Assembly (NCBI GenBank): GCA_963780675.1
Contig: CAWACR010000002.1
Location: forward strand, 47,020-111,019
Length of the DNA: 64,000 nt
Direction of reading: 5' to 3'
Origin: JAHECE01 sp963780675
GTDB taxonomy: Bacteria; Actinomycetota; Actinomycetes; Actinomycetales; JAHECE01
The translations under genes and the position numbers were made by a program. How positions within the stretch are numbered: the stretch's first letter is position 1; every line of letters starts with the position of its first letter. Under the pieces are notes generated by a model that worked only from the letters and a program-made list of their open reading frames with translations, ran no database searches and had not been told where the DNA came from. Positions 17,545 to 26,369 of this stretch are shown piece after piece.

Positions 17545-17691
17545 GTGACGTCGCCCCTCTCCGTTGACGAGATCCTCCGGCGGGCCGACGAGCTCGCCGC
17601 CCGCTTAGGGGCGTACGAGCCCCGAGGCGACGATGAACGGGGCCCAGGCCCAGCCGCCGCGACTAACGAGGAGGGCGCACAAGGCAGGTAG
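17545..17691 (+). pseudogene. truncated small gene, antitoxin-like N-terminus
   Basis: A GTG-started frame of 48 codons encodes SVDEILRRADELAARLGAYEP followed by low-complexity sequence. The first 25 residues resemble the N-terminus of small actinobacterial antitoxin-like proteins, but the expected helical core is missing. It follows the phosphatase stop by 4 nt. It is probably a remnant. Confidence 0.3.
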
Positions 17692-17717
17692 GGCATCAAA
17701 TCTGAAGCGATAGCGGT

Positions 17718-17723
17718 TATAGT
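17718..17723 (+). promoter_or_regulatory. -10 box upstream of the XRE regulator
   Basis: TATAGT lies 30 nt before the ATG at 17753 in a locally AT-rich stretch. The start also has TAGGAG upstream, so this transcript is leadered. Confidence 0.5.
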
Positions 17724-17752
17724 GGTTGCTGAATGATTCGCTAGGAGCCTTG

Positions 17753-18082
17753 ATGCCCACGAGCCCGACCCCGGTAGCGGTGTCGCGCGCCGTTCGCCGC
17801 GTCGGCGAGGACCTGAGCACGTGGCGCAAGTTGCGCCGTCTGACCGTGGCGGAGGTCGCCGATCGTGCCGGCGTCGGCGTGAGCACCGTGACCCGCCTGG
17901 AGAACGGCAAGGGTGCGAGCCTCGAGAACGTGCTGCGCATCGCGCGCGCCCTCGGTGTGCTCGACCTCCTCGCCGAGGCGCTGGACCCCTACGCCACCGA
18001 CGTGGGGCGTCTGCGCGCAGACGAGGCCCTGCCCGAGCGGGTGCGCCACCGGAGGGGCGACCGCGCGGCCGGCGTCGGCTAG
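17753..18082 (+). CDS. XRE-family helix-turn-helix regulator (HipB-like, orphan)
   Basis: The 109-residue protein has one HTH_3 domain (RVGEDLSTWRKLRRLTVAEVADRAGVGVSTVTRLENGK, residues about 15-50, then NVLRIARALGVLDLLAEALDP). HipB-type antitoxins have this layout and end with a short basic tail, as here. No hipA-like toxin follows; the next 200 nt contain no gene. It may be an orphan antitoxin or a stand-alone repressor. GGAGCC precedes the ATG. Confidence 0.82.
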   Translation: MPTSPTPVAVSRAVRRVGEDLSTWRKLRRLTVAEVADRAGVGVSTVTRLENGKGASLENVLRIARALGVLDLLAEALDPYATDVGRLRADEALPERVRHRRGDRAAGVG

Positions 18083-18295
18083 GCGCGGCTCGGTCGTTCA
18101 GGACAGCGCGTCGGACCGCGAGTCCGGCTGCGGCGTTGTCCCCGCTTGGTCCGCGCCGCTGAGATCGACGCGATGGAGCCGGCGTTCGTCGCCCTTGGCG
18201 ACCCGCTCGCGGGGTGACCGCGACGAAGGCCGGGCCGGGCGCCGTCGTCGTCCTCCCGGTCATGGCAGCCAGCCGAGTGCGGCACAGTGTGAGCC

Positions 18296-18934
18296 GTGTC
18301 CACCGCTGACCTGCTTCTCGCCCTCGACCTCCTGGGGACCTTCGCCTTCGCGCTCAACGGGGCCTTCACGGCCGTGCGGGCGGTGCGGTTGGACATCGTG
18401 GGCGTGCTCGCGCTCGGGATCGTCACCGCGATCGGCGGAGGCCTGGTGCGGGACGTGCTCATCGGCGCGGTCCCGCCGGCCGCGTTCCAGCAGTGGCCGT
18501 ACCTGGCGGTCTCGACGGCCGGGGCGCTCCTCGCGTTCTTCATCGCGCGGCCGTCGCGGCTGGTCTTGCGGCCGATCATCGTGCTCGACGCCGTGGGGCT
18601 GGCTTTCTTCTGCGTGGCGGGCGCGCAGAAGTCGCTCGAGTACGGGCTCGCGCCGGCGGCCGCGATCATCCTGGGCGTGATCACCGCCGTGGGGGGCGGG
18701 ACCATCCGCGACGTGCTCATCGGCAAGGTGCCCTCGATCCTCACCAACGACCTCTACGCGATCCCGGCGCTCGTGGGCGCGACGATCGCAGTGGTCGTCG
18801 CGCCGGCCGAGATCCTCGCGGTGCCGACCGCCGTGATCGCGGCGTCGGCGTGCTTCGTGATCCGGATGGTGGGGGTGAAGTACAAGGTCAACGCGCCCGT
18901 GCCGCCGCGGCTCCTGCGGGAGGACGGCGAGTGA
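18296..18934 (+). CDS. TRIC-type (UPF0126, YicG-like) membrane channel protein
   Basis: The 212-residue protein consists of seven hydrophobic segments with the duplicated signature GGGLVRDVLIG and GGGTIRDVLIGKVP, one per three-helix half, which defines prokaryotic TRIC cation channels. It is probably an inner-membrane monovalent cation channel; physiological role in bacteria is unclear. A CACAGT box 7 nt before the GTG could be a leaderless promoter. Confidence 0.88.
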   Translation: MSTADLLLALDLLGTFAFALNGAFTAVRAVRLDIVGVLALGIVTAIGGGLVRDVLIGAVPPAAFQQWPYLAVSTAGALLAFFIARPSRLVLRPIIVLDAVGLAFFCVAGAQKSLEYGLAPAAAIILGVITAVGGGTIRDVLIGKVPSILTNDLYAIPALVGATIAVVVAPAEILAVPTAVIAASACFVIRMVGVKYKVNAPVPPRLLREDGE

Positions 18935-18976
18935 GGTGACCTCGCGAGATGGGGTGCCGGTGATCAGGGCCTGCGC

Positions 18977-19771
18977 TCAGGCCCCCGGGACGCTGAGCGG
19001 GTCGAAGCCGTAGGGCAGTTCCAGCCGGTGCGCGGCCATCAGCCCGCGATCGGCGAGCAGGTCGCGGGTTCGCCCGTCCGCGACCACCCGACCCGCGTCC
19101 ATGACCACCGAGCGCGGGCAGAGCTGCAGGGCGTAGGGCAGGTCGTGCGTGATCATCAGAACCGCGGCGTCCAGCCCCACGAGGATGTCCGCGAGCTCGC
19201 GCCGGCTGGCCGGGTCGAGGTTGGAGGTCGGCTCGTCGAGCACCAGGACGTCGGGGCGCATCGCGAGCACGGTCGCCAGGGCCACGCGCCGGCGCTGCCC
19301 GAACGAGAGGTGGTGCGGCGGCCGGTCGCCGTGCCCGGCCATCCCGACGGCGGCCAGCGCCTCGCCGACCCGCGCCCGCAGGGCCTCCCCCCGCAGGCCG
19401 AGGTTCTGCGGGCCGAACGCGACGTCGTCGGCCACGGTCGGCATGAAGAGCTGGTCGTCCGGGTCCTGGAAGACGATCCCCACCCGACGCCGCACCTCGG
19501 CGAGGGTGTCGCGCGCGACGGCGAGCCCCCCGATCCGCACCCGCCCCGCCCCGGTCCCGCCGCCGGGCGCGGCCCCGAGGATCCCGTTGAGGTGCAGCGC
19601 GAGCGTCGTCTTCCCGGCGCCGTTCGGCCCGAGCAGCGCCACGCGCTCGCCGGGGCCGACCCGCAGCGACACCCCGAACAGCACCTGCCGGCCGTCGGGG
19701 TAGGCGAAGGCGAGGTTCTCCACGTCGACGGCGGGCGGCGTCGTCGGCCCTGTGCGTCCGCCGGGCGTCAC
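18977..19771 (-). CDS. cbiO: energy-coupling ABC ATPase of the nickel/cobalt transporter
   Basis: The 264-residue ATPase has Walker A GPNGAGKTT, Q-loop VFQDPDDQLF, signature LSFGQRRRVALA and Walker B VLVLDEPTSNLDP with the switch histidine in THDLPYAL. CbiO/NikO subunits power ECF-type Ni or Co uptake. The GTG start overlaps the cbiQ stop by GTGA. As the last gene of a cbiM-N-Q-O operon behind a Nur-like operator and next to hyp genes, nickel is the likelier substrate. Confidence 0.92.
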   Translation of the reverse strand: MTPGGRTGPTTPPAVDVENLAFAYPDGRQVLFGVSLRVGPGERVALLGPNGAGKTTLALHLNGILGAAPGGGTGAGRVRIGGLAVARDTLAEVRRRVGIVFQDPDDQLFMPTVADDVAFGPQNLGLRGEALRARVGEALAAVGMAGHGDRPPHHLSFGQRRRVALATVLAMRPDVLVLDEPTSNLDPASRRELADILVGLDAAVLMITHDLPYALQLCPRSVVMDAGRVVADGRTRDLLADRGLMAAHRLELPYGFDPLSVPGA

Positions 19772-20541
19772 GCCGTCACCACCAGGGAGAGCGCGAGGAC
19801 GACGGCGCCCGCCGCCGGCAGCAGGGCCGCCTCGGCCCACTGGGCGGCCGAGGCGCCGCCGTCGGCGATGGTCGGCATGCGGCCGGCGTACCCGCGCGCG
19901 AGCATCGCGTGGTGCACCCGCTCGCCGCGCTCGTAGCTGCGGACGAAGAGCGTTCCCGTGCTCGCCGCGACCGCGACGAGCCGCCGCCCCCGGCCCCCGG
20001 CCTCCCCGCGCGAGGCCCGTGCGACCCCCATGCGCTGGAGGTCGCCGGCCACGACGGCGACGTACCGCACCATGAACGACACGATCGCCACGAGAACGCG
20101 CGGCAGGTGGAGCCGGTCCAGCCCGGCGAGGAGGTCGCGCGGCGACGTGGTCGCCGCCAGGAGGATCGCGGCGACGACGCCGATCGTCGCCTTCGCCAGC
20201 AGCGTCCCGCCGCCCGTCAGACCGGCCTCGGACAGGCTCAGCGGGCCGACGGCGACCCTCGGCCCGACAGCCACGAACGGCAGCAGCAGCGCGAACACCA
20301 CGAAGGGCACCTCGACGACGGCGCGGCGCGCCACGAGGCTCGCCGGCACCCGGGCGAGGGCCACGGTCAGGGCGAGGAGTCCGGCGTACGCGGCGAATGC
20401 GCCCCACGCCCCGGCCGGCGTCGCGACGACGACGAGCACGAACCCCACCAGCGCGACCAGTTTCACGTGGGCGGGCAGCCGGTGGACGGGGCTGTCCCGC
20501 AGGACGAGCAGCCCCTCGGTAGGGACCTCAGCCGCGGGCAT
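19768..20541 (-). CDS. cbiQ: transmembrane T-component of the nickel/cobalt ECF transporter
   Basis: The 257-residue membrane protein has the EcfT/CbiQ layout: five or six helices and a cytoplasmic region with the coupling Ala-Arg-Gly motifs (MGVARASRGEAG and MLARGYAGRM). Its start overlaps the 3' end of the cbiN-like segment by 14 nt, and its stop overlaps cbiO. It couples the ATPase to the CbiM substrate unit. Confidence 0.92.
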   Translation of the reverse strand: MPAAEVPTEGLLVLRDSPVHRLPAHVKLVALVGFVLVVVATPAGAWGAFAAYAGLLALTVALARVPASLVARRAVVEVPFVVFALLLPFVAVGPRVAVGPLSLSEAGLTGGGTLLAKATIGVVAAILLAATTSPRDLLAGLDRLHLPRVLVAIVSFMVRYVAVVAGDLQRMGVARASRGEAGGRGRRLVAVAASTGTLFVRSYERGERVHHAMLARGYAGRMPTIADGGASAAQWAEAALLPAAGAVVLALSLVVTA

Positions 20542-20899
20542 CGGCCGGGCGCAGGGCCGCGGTGCGCGCGGCGCGGCGCCGGTGCGCGGTCCAGGAGATC
20601 GCCATGCCCACCGCCACGGTGAGCAGCACCCCGACCACGCCGGCGACGCCCGCCGAGAGGGCGCCGTCGAGCCCGGCGACGCCGTAGTCGGCGAGCGGGC
20701 TGCCCGCGGCGACGGAGTCCTGGGCGGCGCCGGCGAAGCCCAGGGACTGCGCGACGAATTCCAGCCCGTCCGGGTGGGCGCTCGCGGCCAGGCTCACGAG
20801 TCCGCCGATCACGAGGGCGCTGAGCAGGGCGGTCGCGAGGGGGCGGCGCCCGGGGGTGGCGGTTGCGGCGGGTGAGCGGGCGCCGTCGTCGGCTGTGGT
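20528..20899 (-). CDS. CbiN-like PDGLE-domain component
   Basis: The frame encodes a first membrane helix (ATALLSALVIGGLVSLAASA), the signature HPDGLEFVAQSLGF, and a second helix (SAGVAGVVGVLLTVAVGMAISW). This is the small PDGLE/CbiN part of Ni/Co ECF transporters. No start codon with a ribosome-binding site is visible before the first helix. In many genomes this domain is fused to CbiM, and here the CbiM frame runs into the same DNA in another frame. One base change in the linker (about 20879-20935) would give a CbiM-N fusion. The start given is only the beginning of the plausible frame. Confidence 0.75.
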   Translation of the reverse strand, partial: TTADDGARSPAATATPGRRPLATALLSALVIGGLVSLAASAHPDGLEFVAQSLGFAGAAQDSVAAGSPLADYGVAGLDGALSAGVAGVVGVLLTVAVGMAISWTAHRRRAARTAALRPADARG

Positions 20900-21624
20900 G
20901 CCCGCGGAGAGGATGCGGGGGAGAGGGTGCCCGGGGAGAGGGGGGCGCCGTCGGCGTCGACGAGGACGGGGCGGGCGCCGAGGCTGCGGGCGGCGTGGAC
21001 CAGGTCGGGGCGGGTGGCGACGACGGCGCCCAGCACCGCGGCGGTGATGACCGCCTCGCCGGCCCCGATGACGAGGTGCCAGCCGACCATGGCCGCGGTG
21101 AGGGTGTCGATCGGGATCGGCACGGTGCCGCCGACCGCGTACAGCGCCGTGAAGGCGAGCGCGGCGGCGGGCACGGAGACGAACGCGCCGACGGCGGCGG
21201 CCGGGACCACGCTGCGCGGCCGGCGGGGGAGGACGGCGAGCAGGGCGCGGGTGACGAGGTAGCCGACCGTCGTGGCGACCACGGCCATCAGCGTGACGTT
21301 GGTGCCCAGGGCGGTGAGGCCGCCGTCGGCGAAGAGGAGGCCCTGGACCAGGAGCACCGTGGACATCACCAGGACCGCGGTCCACGGGCCGACGAGCGCG
21401 GCGGCGAGCGCCCCGCCCAGGAGGTGGCCGCTCGTGCCGGCGCCGACCGGGAAGTTGACCATCTGGACGGCGAAGACGAACGCGGCGGTCAGTCCGGGGA
21501 GGGCGGGGCCGGTCTCGTCGATCTCCCGCTCCGCGCGCCGCAGGGCCAGGCCGATCGCGCCCACCGCGATCGCGCCCGTCGCGAGGGACGTGGGCGCATC
21601 GAGGAAGCCGTCGGGCACGTGCAC
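20809..21624 (-). CDS. cbiM: substrate-specific component of nickel/cobalt ECF transporter
   Basis: The protein starts HVPDGFLDAPTS, whose N-terminal histidine and following residues are the metal-binding motif of CbiM/NikM. It continues with the conserved MVNFPVGAGTSGHLLGGALAAALVGPW and six membrane segments. The last 50 residues are Pro/Ala/Ser-rich and overlap the PDGLE segment out of frame, so the C-terminus as read is probably wrong (see the CbiN-like entry). The GTG start is preceded by CAGACT 6 nt upstream and by a 29-bp palindromic operator. Confidence 0.92.
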   Translation of the reverse strand: MHVPDGFLDAPTSLATGAIAVGAIGLALRRAEREIDETGPALPGLTAAFVFAVQMVNFPVGAGTSGHLLGGALAAALVGPWTAVLVMSTVLLVQGLLFADGGLTALGTNVTLMAVVATTVGYLVTRALLAVLPRRPRSVVPAAAVGAFVSVPAAALAFTALYAVGGTVPIPIDTLTAAMVGWHLVIGAGEAVITAAVLGAVVATRPDLVHAARSLGARPVLVDADGAPLSPGTLSPASSPRAPQPTTAPAHPPQPPPPGAAPSRPPCSAPS

Positions 21625-21635
21625 GGTGTCAGTCT

Positions 21636-21664
21636 GCCCTCTTGCACATCATGTGCAAGAGGGC
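21636..21664. promoter_or_regulatory. Nur-type operator at the nickel transporter promoter
   Basis: A perfect palindrome with 14-bp arms (left arm GCCCTCTTGCACAT) and one central base lies 12 nt before the cbiM start. Its core reads TTGCAC-N5-GTGCAA, close to the TTGCAA-N5-TTGCAA box described for the Streptomyces nickel-uptake regulator Nur. A Fur-family gene is adjacent. It covers the expected -35 to -10 region of cbiM. Confidence 0.78.
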
Positions 21665-21721
21665 GGAGGTCCCTGCGTCTCGCGGGGTGACCGCGGTGGG
21701 CCGTGCTGGGGTTGCCGGGCG

Positions 21722-22171
21722 TCAGCCTCGTGCTCGGCAGGAGGGGCAGAGGCCCGTGACCGTGAGTTGCACGTGCCGGACGGCGAAGTCCGCGGGCACC
21801 CCGCAGGCGGCGAGGGTGTCGTCGGGGAGGGCGCGGAGGTCTTCGAGGTGGCCGCACCGCTCGCAGAGGAGATGCGCGTGCGGGTGGTGCGACCCGAGGT
21901 GGTACGTGCGGCCGGTGCCGGGGACGTGGACCGCCCAGATCAGGCCGGCGCGCTCGAGGGTCTCCAGGGTGCGGTACACGGTGGTCAGCGCGATGCCGTG
22001 GGGTTCCGTCGCGTGGTGCAGGGCGTCGACGGTCGGGTGGTCGAGGTCGCGGATCGCCTCCAGGAGGAGGACGCGGGCCTCGGTGGCGCGCAGGTCCCGG
22101 GCGCGCAGGTCGGCGCGGAAGGACGGGGCAGCCGCCCTCGATGCGGTGGACGAGGTGGCCGGAGCGTGCAT
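21722..22171 (-). CDS. nur: Fur-family metalloregulator, probable Nur (nickel-responsive)
   Basis: The 149-residue protein has the Fur winged helix (RATEARVLLLEAIRDLDHPTVDALH, then ALTTVYRTLETLERAGLI). The metal-binding segment is LGSHHPHAHLLCERCGHLEDL with a second Cys pair CPSC near the end, so a structural zinc site is present. Position between a Ni/Co transporter and hydrogenase maturation genes, and the Nur-like box upstream of cbiM, favour nickel sensing. Zur cannot be excluded from the protein alone. The ATG at 22171 is used; GTG at 22177 is also in frame. Confidence 0.82.
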   Translation of the reverse strand: MHAPATSSTASRAAAPSFRADLRARDLRATEARVLLLEAIRDLDHPTVDALHHATEPHGIALTTVYRTLETLERAGLIWAVHVPGTGRTYHLGSHHPHAHLLCERCGHLEDLRALPDDTLAACGVPADFAVRHVQLTVTGLCPSCRARG

Positions 22172-22284
22172 GGGCACAGTCTCCCGCAGTCGTCAGGTGG
22201 GTGACTGGGCCCGAGCGCCCAGTGCTGGGCAGGGCGGGCCGTAGGGCCCGGCGTTCGGGCCTGCCGGTGAGGGGAGACTGAGCC

Positions 22285-24839
22285 ATGGCACAGGGGGGCG
22301 ACGGCGCGGCGGCCCCCGGCGTGCCGTCGGCCGATCTGACCCACGGGCCGGAGTCGCGCCGGATCGTGGTCGACGGCGTGGTCCAGGGGGTCGGGTTCCG
22401 GCCGTTCGTGTGGAGGCTGGCCACGGAGCTGGGGCTCTCGGGGGCCGTCCGGAACGTCGCCGGGCGGGTGGAGGTCGAGGCGGTCGGGTCGCCGGAGGCG
22501 CTGGCCGAGTTCGAGCGGCGCCTGACGACCGACGCCCCGCCCCGGGCCCGCGTGGAGCGCGTGGCGGAGCGAGACGCGCGAGGTCGAGGGCGCCGTCGTC
22601 GGCGGCGGTTCCGCCGGTGCGCCGGCGTTCACGATCGAGGAGAGCACGGCCGACGACGCCGGGCCGGCGCATGCGCGAGACCGCCTCTTCCCGCCCGACC
22701 TCGCCACCTGCGACGACTGCCTCGCCGAGGTCCACGACCCCGCCGACCGCCGCTTCCGCTACCCCTTCACCAACTGCACGAACTGCGGCCCGCGCGCCAC
22801 GATCATCGAGGACCTGCCCTACGACCGCGCCGCCACCACCATGCGCGCCTTCCCGATGTGCGCCGGCGTGCGCCGCGGAGTACGCCGACCCCGCGAACCG
22901 GCGCTTCCACGCGGAGCCCGTGGCGTGCCCGGAGTGCGGGCCGCGGCTCACCTACCGCCGCTCCTACGACCCGGCCCCGGCGGCGCGCGACGAGGCCGCG
23001 CTGGCGAGCGCCGTCGTCGAACTCCTCGCCGGGCGGGTCGTGGCGGTCAAGGGCCTCGGCGGGTATCACCTCGCGTGCGACGCGACGAACGAGGCGGCTG
23101 TCGCGCGCCTGCGGGGGCGGAAGCGGCGGTGGGCCAAGCCGTTCGCGCTGATGGTCGTGGACCCGGGCGCCGCCGCGCGCCTCGCCCGCGTCAGCCCCGC
23201 GGAGGCGGCGCTGCTCACCTCGCCCGCGCGCCCGATCGTGCTGCTGGAGGCGCGGCCCGAGGACGACGACGTCCCCCGCCTGGCGCCGTCGGTCGCCGTC
23301 GGCAACCCGCGCCTCGGCGTCCTCCTCCCGTACACCCCGCTCCATCACCTCCTCATGGAGGGCGTCGGGCGCCCGCTCGTCCTGACGTCCGGCAACCTCT
23401 CCGACGAACCGCTGGCGACGGACGACGACGACGCCGCGCGCCGCCTCGCGGGCCTCGCCGACGCCTTCCTCACCCATGACCGCGTGATCCGCGCGCGGTA
23501 CGACGACTCGGTGACGCGGGTGGTCGCGGGGCGGGAGTCGATCGTGCGGCGCGGCCGGGGGTACGCGCCCGAGGCGGTGCCGTTGCCGGTGGCGGCCGCT
23601 CGGCCGGTGCTCGCCGTCGGGGCGGAGCTCAAGCACACGTTCACCCTGGCCCGGGGGGAGCGGGCGCACGTCGCGCCCCACAACGGGGACCTCGAGGACC
23701 TGCCCACGCACACGGCGTTCACCGAGGGGCTCGCGCACCTGTCGCGGCTGCTCGCGCTCGAGCCCGAGGTGGTGGCGCACGACCTCCACCCCGAGTACCT
23801 CTCGACCAAGTACGCGCTGGAGCGGTACCCGGGCGAGCGGCGGATCGCCGTCCAGCACCACCACGCGCACGTCGCGTCGTGCGCGGCGGAGCACGGGATC
23901 ACGGGCGAGTTCATCGGCGTCGCCTACGACGGGCTCGGCATGGGCGACGACGGCACCTTCTGGGGCGGCGAGGTGTTCGTCGCGGACCTGGTGAGGTACC
24001 GGCGGGTGGCGCGGTTCGCCCGGGCGCCGATGCCGGGCGGTGCGCTCGCGGTGCGGCGGCCGTACCGGATGGCGCTGGGGTACCTGCTGGGGGCGGAGGG
24101 CTCGTCCGGCGCCCCGCCGACCCCCCCTCCCGCAGATCGCGAACATCTGGGCAGTTCGCGAACTCCGGGAGTTCGCGAACTGCCCAGATGTTCGCGATCT
24201 GCGAGGGGGGTCGACCCGGACCTGGCCGCGGCGTTCGTCGACCGGCTGGACCCGCGCGAGGTCGAGGTGGTCCGGACGCAGGTGGAGCGTGGGCTGAACG
24301 CACCGGTGGCGTCGTCGGCGGGGCGGCTGTTCGACGCCGTCGCGGCCCTGCTGGGGCTGCGCGACGTCGCGGAGTACGAGGCCCAGGCCGCGATCGACCT
24401 CGAGATCGCGGCCGGCGACGTCGAGGCGGACCCGCTGCCGTATGCCATACGGCACGTCGAGGGGTTGCTCGTCTACGACCCGCGGCCCACGCTGGCGGCT
24501 CTCCTCGAGGGCGTTGCGGCCGGCCGGGCGCCGTCGACCCTCGCCGCGGCGTTCCACGAGACCGTCGCCGAGGTGACCCGGGAGCTGGTGGGAGCCGTCC
24601 GCGCGGAGTCGGGCACCGCCGTCGTCTGCCTCTCCGGCGGGGTCATGCAGAACCGGCGGCTGGCCACGGCGCTGGTGGACCGCCTCACGACCGACGGCTT
24701 CGAGGTCCACGTCAATCACCTGGTCCCGTGCAACGACGGAGGGATCAGTTATGGTCAGGCGGCCGTCGCCGCCGCACGGATGGCGGCCGCGGGGCCGGGG
24801 CCCGGTGCTGGGCCCGGCGCCCCGGGAGCGCGCGCCTGA
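22285..24839 (+). CDS. hypF: carbamoyltransferase HypF, with two frameshifts and an in-frame palindromic insert
   Basis: HypF makes the thiocarboxamide from carbamoyl phosphate that becomes the CN ligands of [NiFe] hydrogenase. Domains in order: acylphosphatase (VVDGVVQGVGFRPFVWRLA), two zinc-finger units (CDDC..., CTNCGPRA, then CPECGPRLTYRRS), YrdC-like (KGLGGYHLACDA) and Kae1-like (QHHHAHVASCAAEHG, SGGVMQNRRLA). Two surplus bases, near 22580 (between two Glu codons) and near 22862, force the middle third into another frame. Removing them gives a normal protein. At 24131-24203 a palindrome encodes about 28 extra residues between conserved blocks. ATG at 22285 has GAGGGGAGA upstream. Confidence 0.9.
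24131..24203. repeat. palindromic repeat, family D, in frame inside hypF
   Basis: A perfect 73-bp palindrome (36-bp arms, one central base) with arm core CAGATCGCGAACATCTGG. It is read through in frame as ADREHLGSSRTPGVRELPR-CSRSARG. A relative lies in feoB at 40604-40674 in the same reading frame. Confidence 0.92.
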
Positions 24840-24852
24840 GGAGGAACGCACC

Positions 24853-25254
24853 ATGTGTCTTGGCATCCCCGGCAAGGTGATCGAGATCCGCGACGACGCC
24901 GCCCTGCTCATGGGCAAGGTCGACTTCGGCGGCGTGCGCAAGGAGGCATGCCTGGCCTACACGCCGGAGGTGCAGCTCGGCGACTACGTGATCGTGCACG
25001 TGGGCTTCGCGATCAGCCGCGTGGACGAGGAGGAGGCGCTCAAGACCCTCGCGATCCTCGAGCAGATGGGCGACCTCGTCGCCGCCGAGCTCGCGACCAT
25101 GGGGCCGGGCCAGAGCGAGCTCGCCGTGGTGTCCGACGACGGGGCGGACGACGGCGCCGCCTCCCTCACCGCAGCGCTCACCCCCGCCGAGGACGAGGTG
25201 GGGGGCGCCGTCGTCGTCGGGGCGTCGACGGGCGAAGGCGGGCCGTCCGCGTGA
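24853..25254 (+). CDS. hypC: hydrogenase maturation chaperone HypC, extended C-terminus
   Basis: The protein starts MCLGIPGKVIEI, with the essential Cys2 that carries the Fe(CN)2CO unit with HypD. The core ends at about residue 85 (ALKTLAILEQMGDL). About 45 further residues, acidic and Ala/Gly-rich, exceed the usual 75-95 residue length and contain two copies of the recurrent 12-mer (25147, 25204). GAGGA precedes the ATG. The stop overlaps the hypD start (GTGA). Confidence 0.95.
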   Translation: MCLGIPGKVIEIRDDAALLMGKVDFGGVRKEACLAYTPEVQLGDYVIVHVGFAISRVDEEEALKTLAILEQMGDLVAAELATMGPGQSELAVVSDDGADDGAASLTAALTPAEDEVGGAVVVGASTGEGGPSA

Positions 25255-26369
25255 AGTACCTCGACGAGTACCGCGACCCGGTCCTGGCCAAGAAGCTGCT
25301 GGCGGAGATCCACCGCATCACCACGCGGCCGTGGACCCTGATGGAGGTGTGCGGCGGGCAGACGCACACGATCGTCAAGCAGGGCATCGACGAGGCGCTC
25401 CCGGAGGGCGTCCGCATGATCCACGGGCCGGGCTGCCCGGTGTGCGTGACGCCGCTGGAGCAGGTGGACAAGGCGCTCGCGATCGCGGCGCGGCCGGACG
25501 TGATCTTCACCAGTTACGGCGACATGCTCCGGGTGCCGGGCTCCACGACGGACCTGCTCGCGCTCAAGGCGCGCGGGGCGGACGTGCGGATCGTGTACTC
25601 CCCGCTCGACGCGCTCAAGATCGCGATCGCGAACCCGGACAAGCAGGTGGTGTTCTTCGCCGTCGGCTTCGAGACGACGGCGCCCGCGAACGCGATGGCG
25701 GTCGCGCAGGCCGCGGCGCGGGGGATCGAGAACTACAGCGTGCTCGTGAGCCACGTGCTCGTGCCGCCGGCGATGACGGCGCTGCTCGACTCGCCGACCA
25801 ACCAGGTGCAGGGCTTCCTCGCCGCCGGCCACGTGTGCGCGGTCATGGGGTGGACGGAGTACGAGCCGATCGCGGAGAAGTACCACACGCCGATCGTGGT
25901 GACGGGGTTCGAGCCGCTCGACCTGCTCGAGGGCATCCTCATGGCGATCCGCCAGCTCGAGGAGGGGCGCGCGGAGGTGGAGAACCAGTACGCGCGGGCC
26001 GTGAAGCGCGAGGGCGTGCCGCTGGCGCAGAAGCAGATCTTCGACGTGTTCGAGGTCGGGGACCGGAAGTGGCGCGGGGTCGGCGAGATCCCGCAGTCCG
26101 GGTACCGGTTGCGGCCCGCGTACGCGCGGTTCGATGCGGAGACGAGGTTCGACGTCGGGGAGATCCGGACGAACGAGCACCCCGCGTGCATCGCGGGCGC
26201 GATCCTCACGGGCGAGAAGATCCCGCTCGACTGCACCGCCTACGGCACCCTGTGCACGCCGCAGAAGCCGCTCGGGGCGCCGATGGTGAGCGCCGAGGGC
26301 ACGTGCGCGGCGTTCTACGCCGCGGCGCGCGGGCTGGCCCCGGGCGCGAGGAAGGTGACGGTCGGATGA
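25251..26369 (+). CDS. hypD: hydrogenase Fe-cyanide assembly protein HypD
   Basis: The 372-residue protein scaffolds Fe(CN)2CO with HypC. It shows MEVCGGQTHTIVKQGI, GPGCPVCVTP, the GFETTAPA segment, and C-terminal cysteines of the 4Fe-4S cluster in LDCTAYGTLCTPQKPLG with VSAEGTCAA. Length and motifs are normal and there is no frameshift. GTG at 25251 overlaps the hypC stop; its own stop overlaps hypE by ATGA. Confidence 0.97.
   Translation: MKYLDEYRDPVLAKKLLAEIHRITTRPWTLMEVCGGQTHTIVKQGIDEALPEGVRMIHGPGCPVCVTPLEQVDKALAIAARPDVIFTSYGDMLRVPGSTTDLLALKARGADVRIVYSPLDALKIAIANPDKQVVFFAVGFETTAPANAMAVAQAAARGIENYSVLVSHVLVPPAMTALLDSPTNQVQGFLAAGHVCAVMGWTEYEPIAEKYHTPIVVTGFEPLDLLEGILMAIRQLEEGRAEVENQYARAVKREGVPLAQKQIFDVFEVGDRKWRGVGEIPQSGYRLRPAYARFDAETRFDVGEIRTNEHPACIAGAILTGEKIPLDCTAYGTLCTPQKPLGAPMVSAEGTCAAFYAAARGLAPGARKVTVG

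Noticed and set aside
22285..24839. hypF as a pseudogene or programmed frameshift
   Set aside because: Both breaks are single surplus bases, no slippery site is visible, and all motifs persist. An error or mixed allele is simpler.
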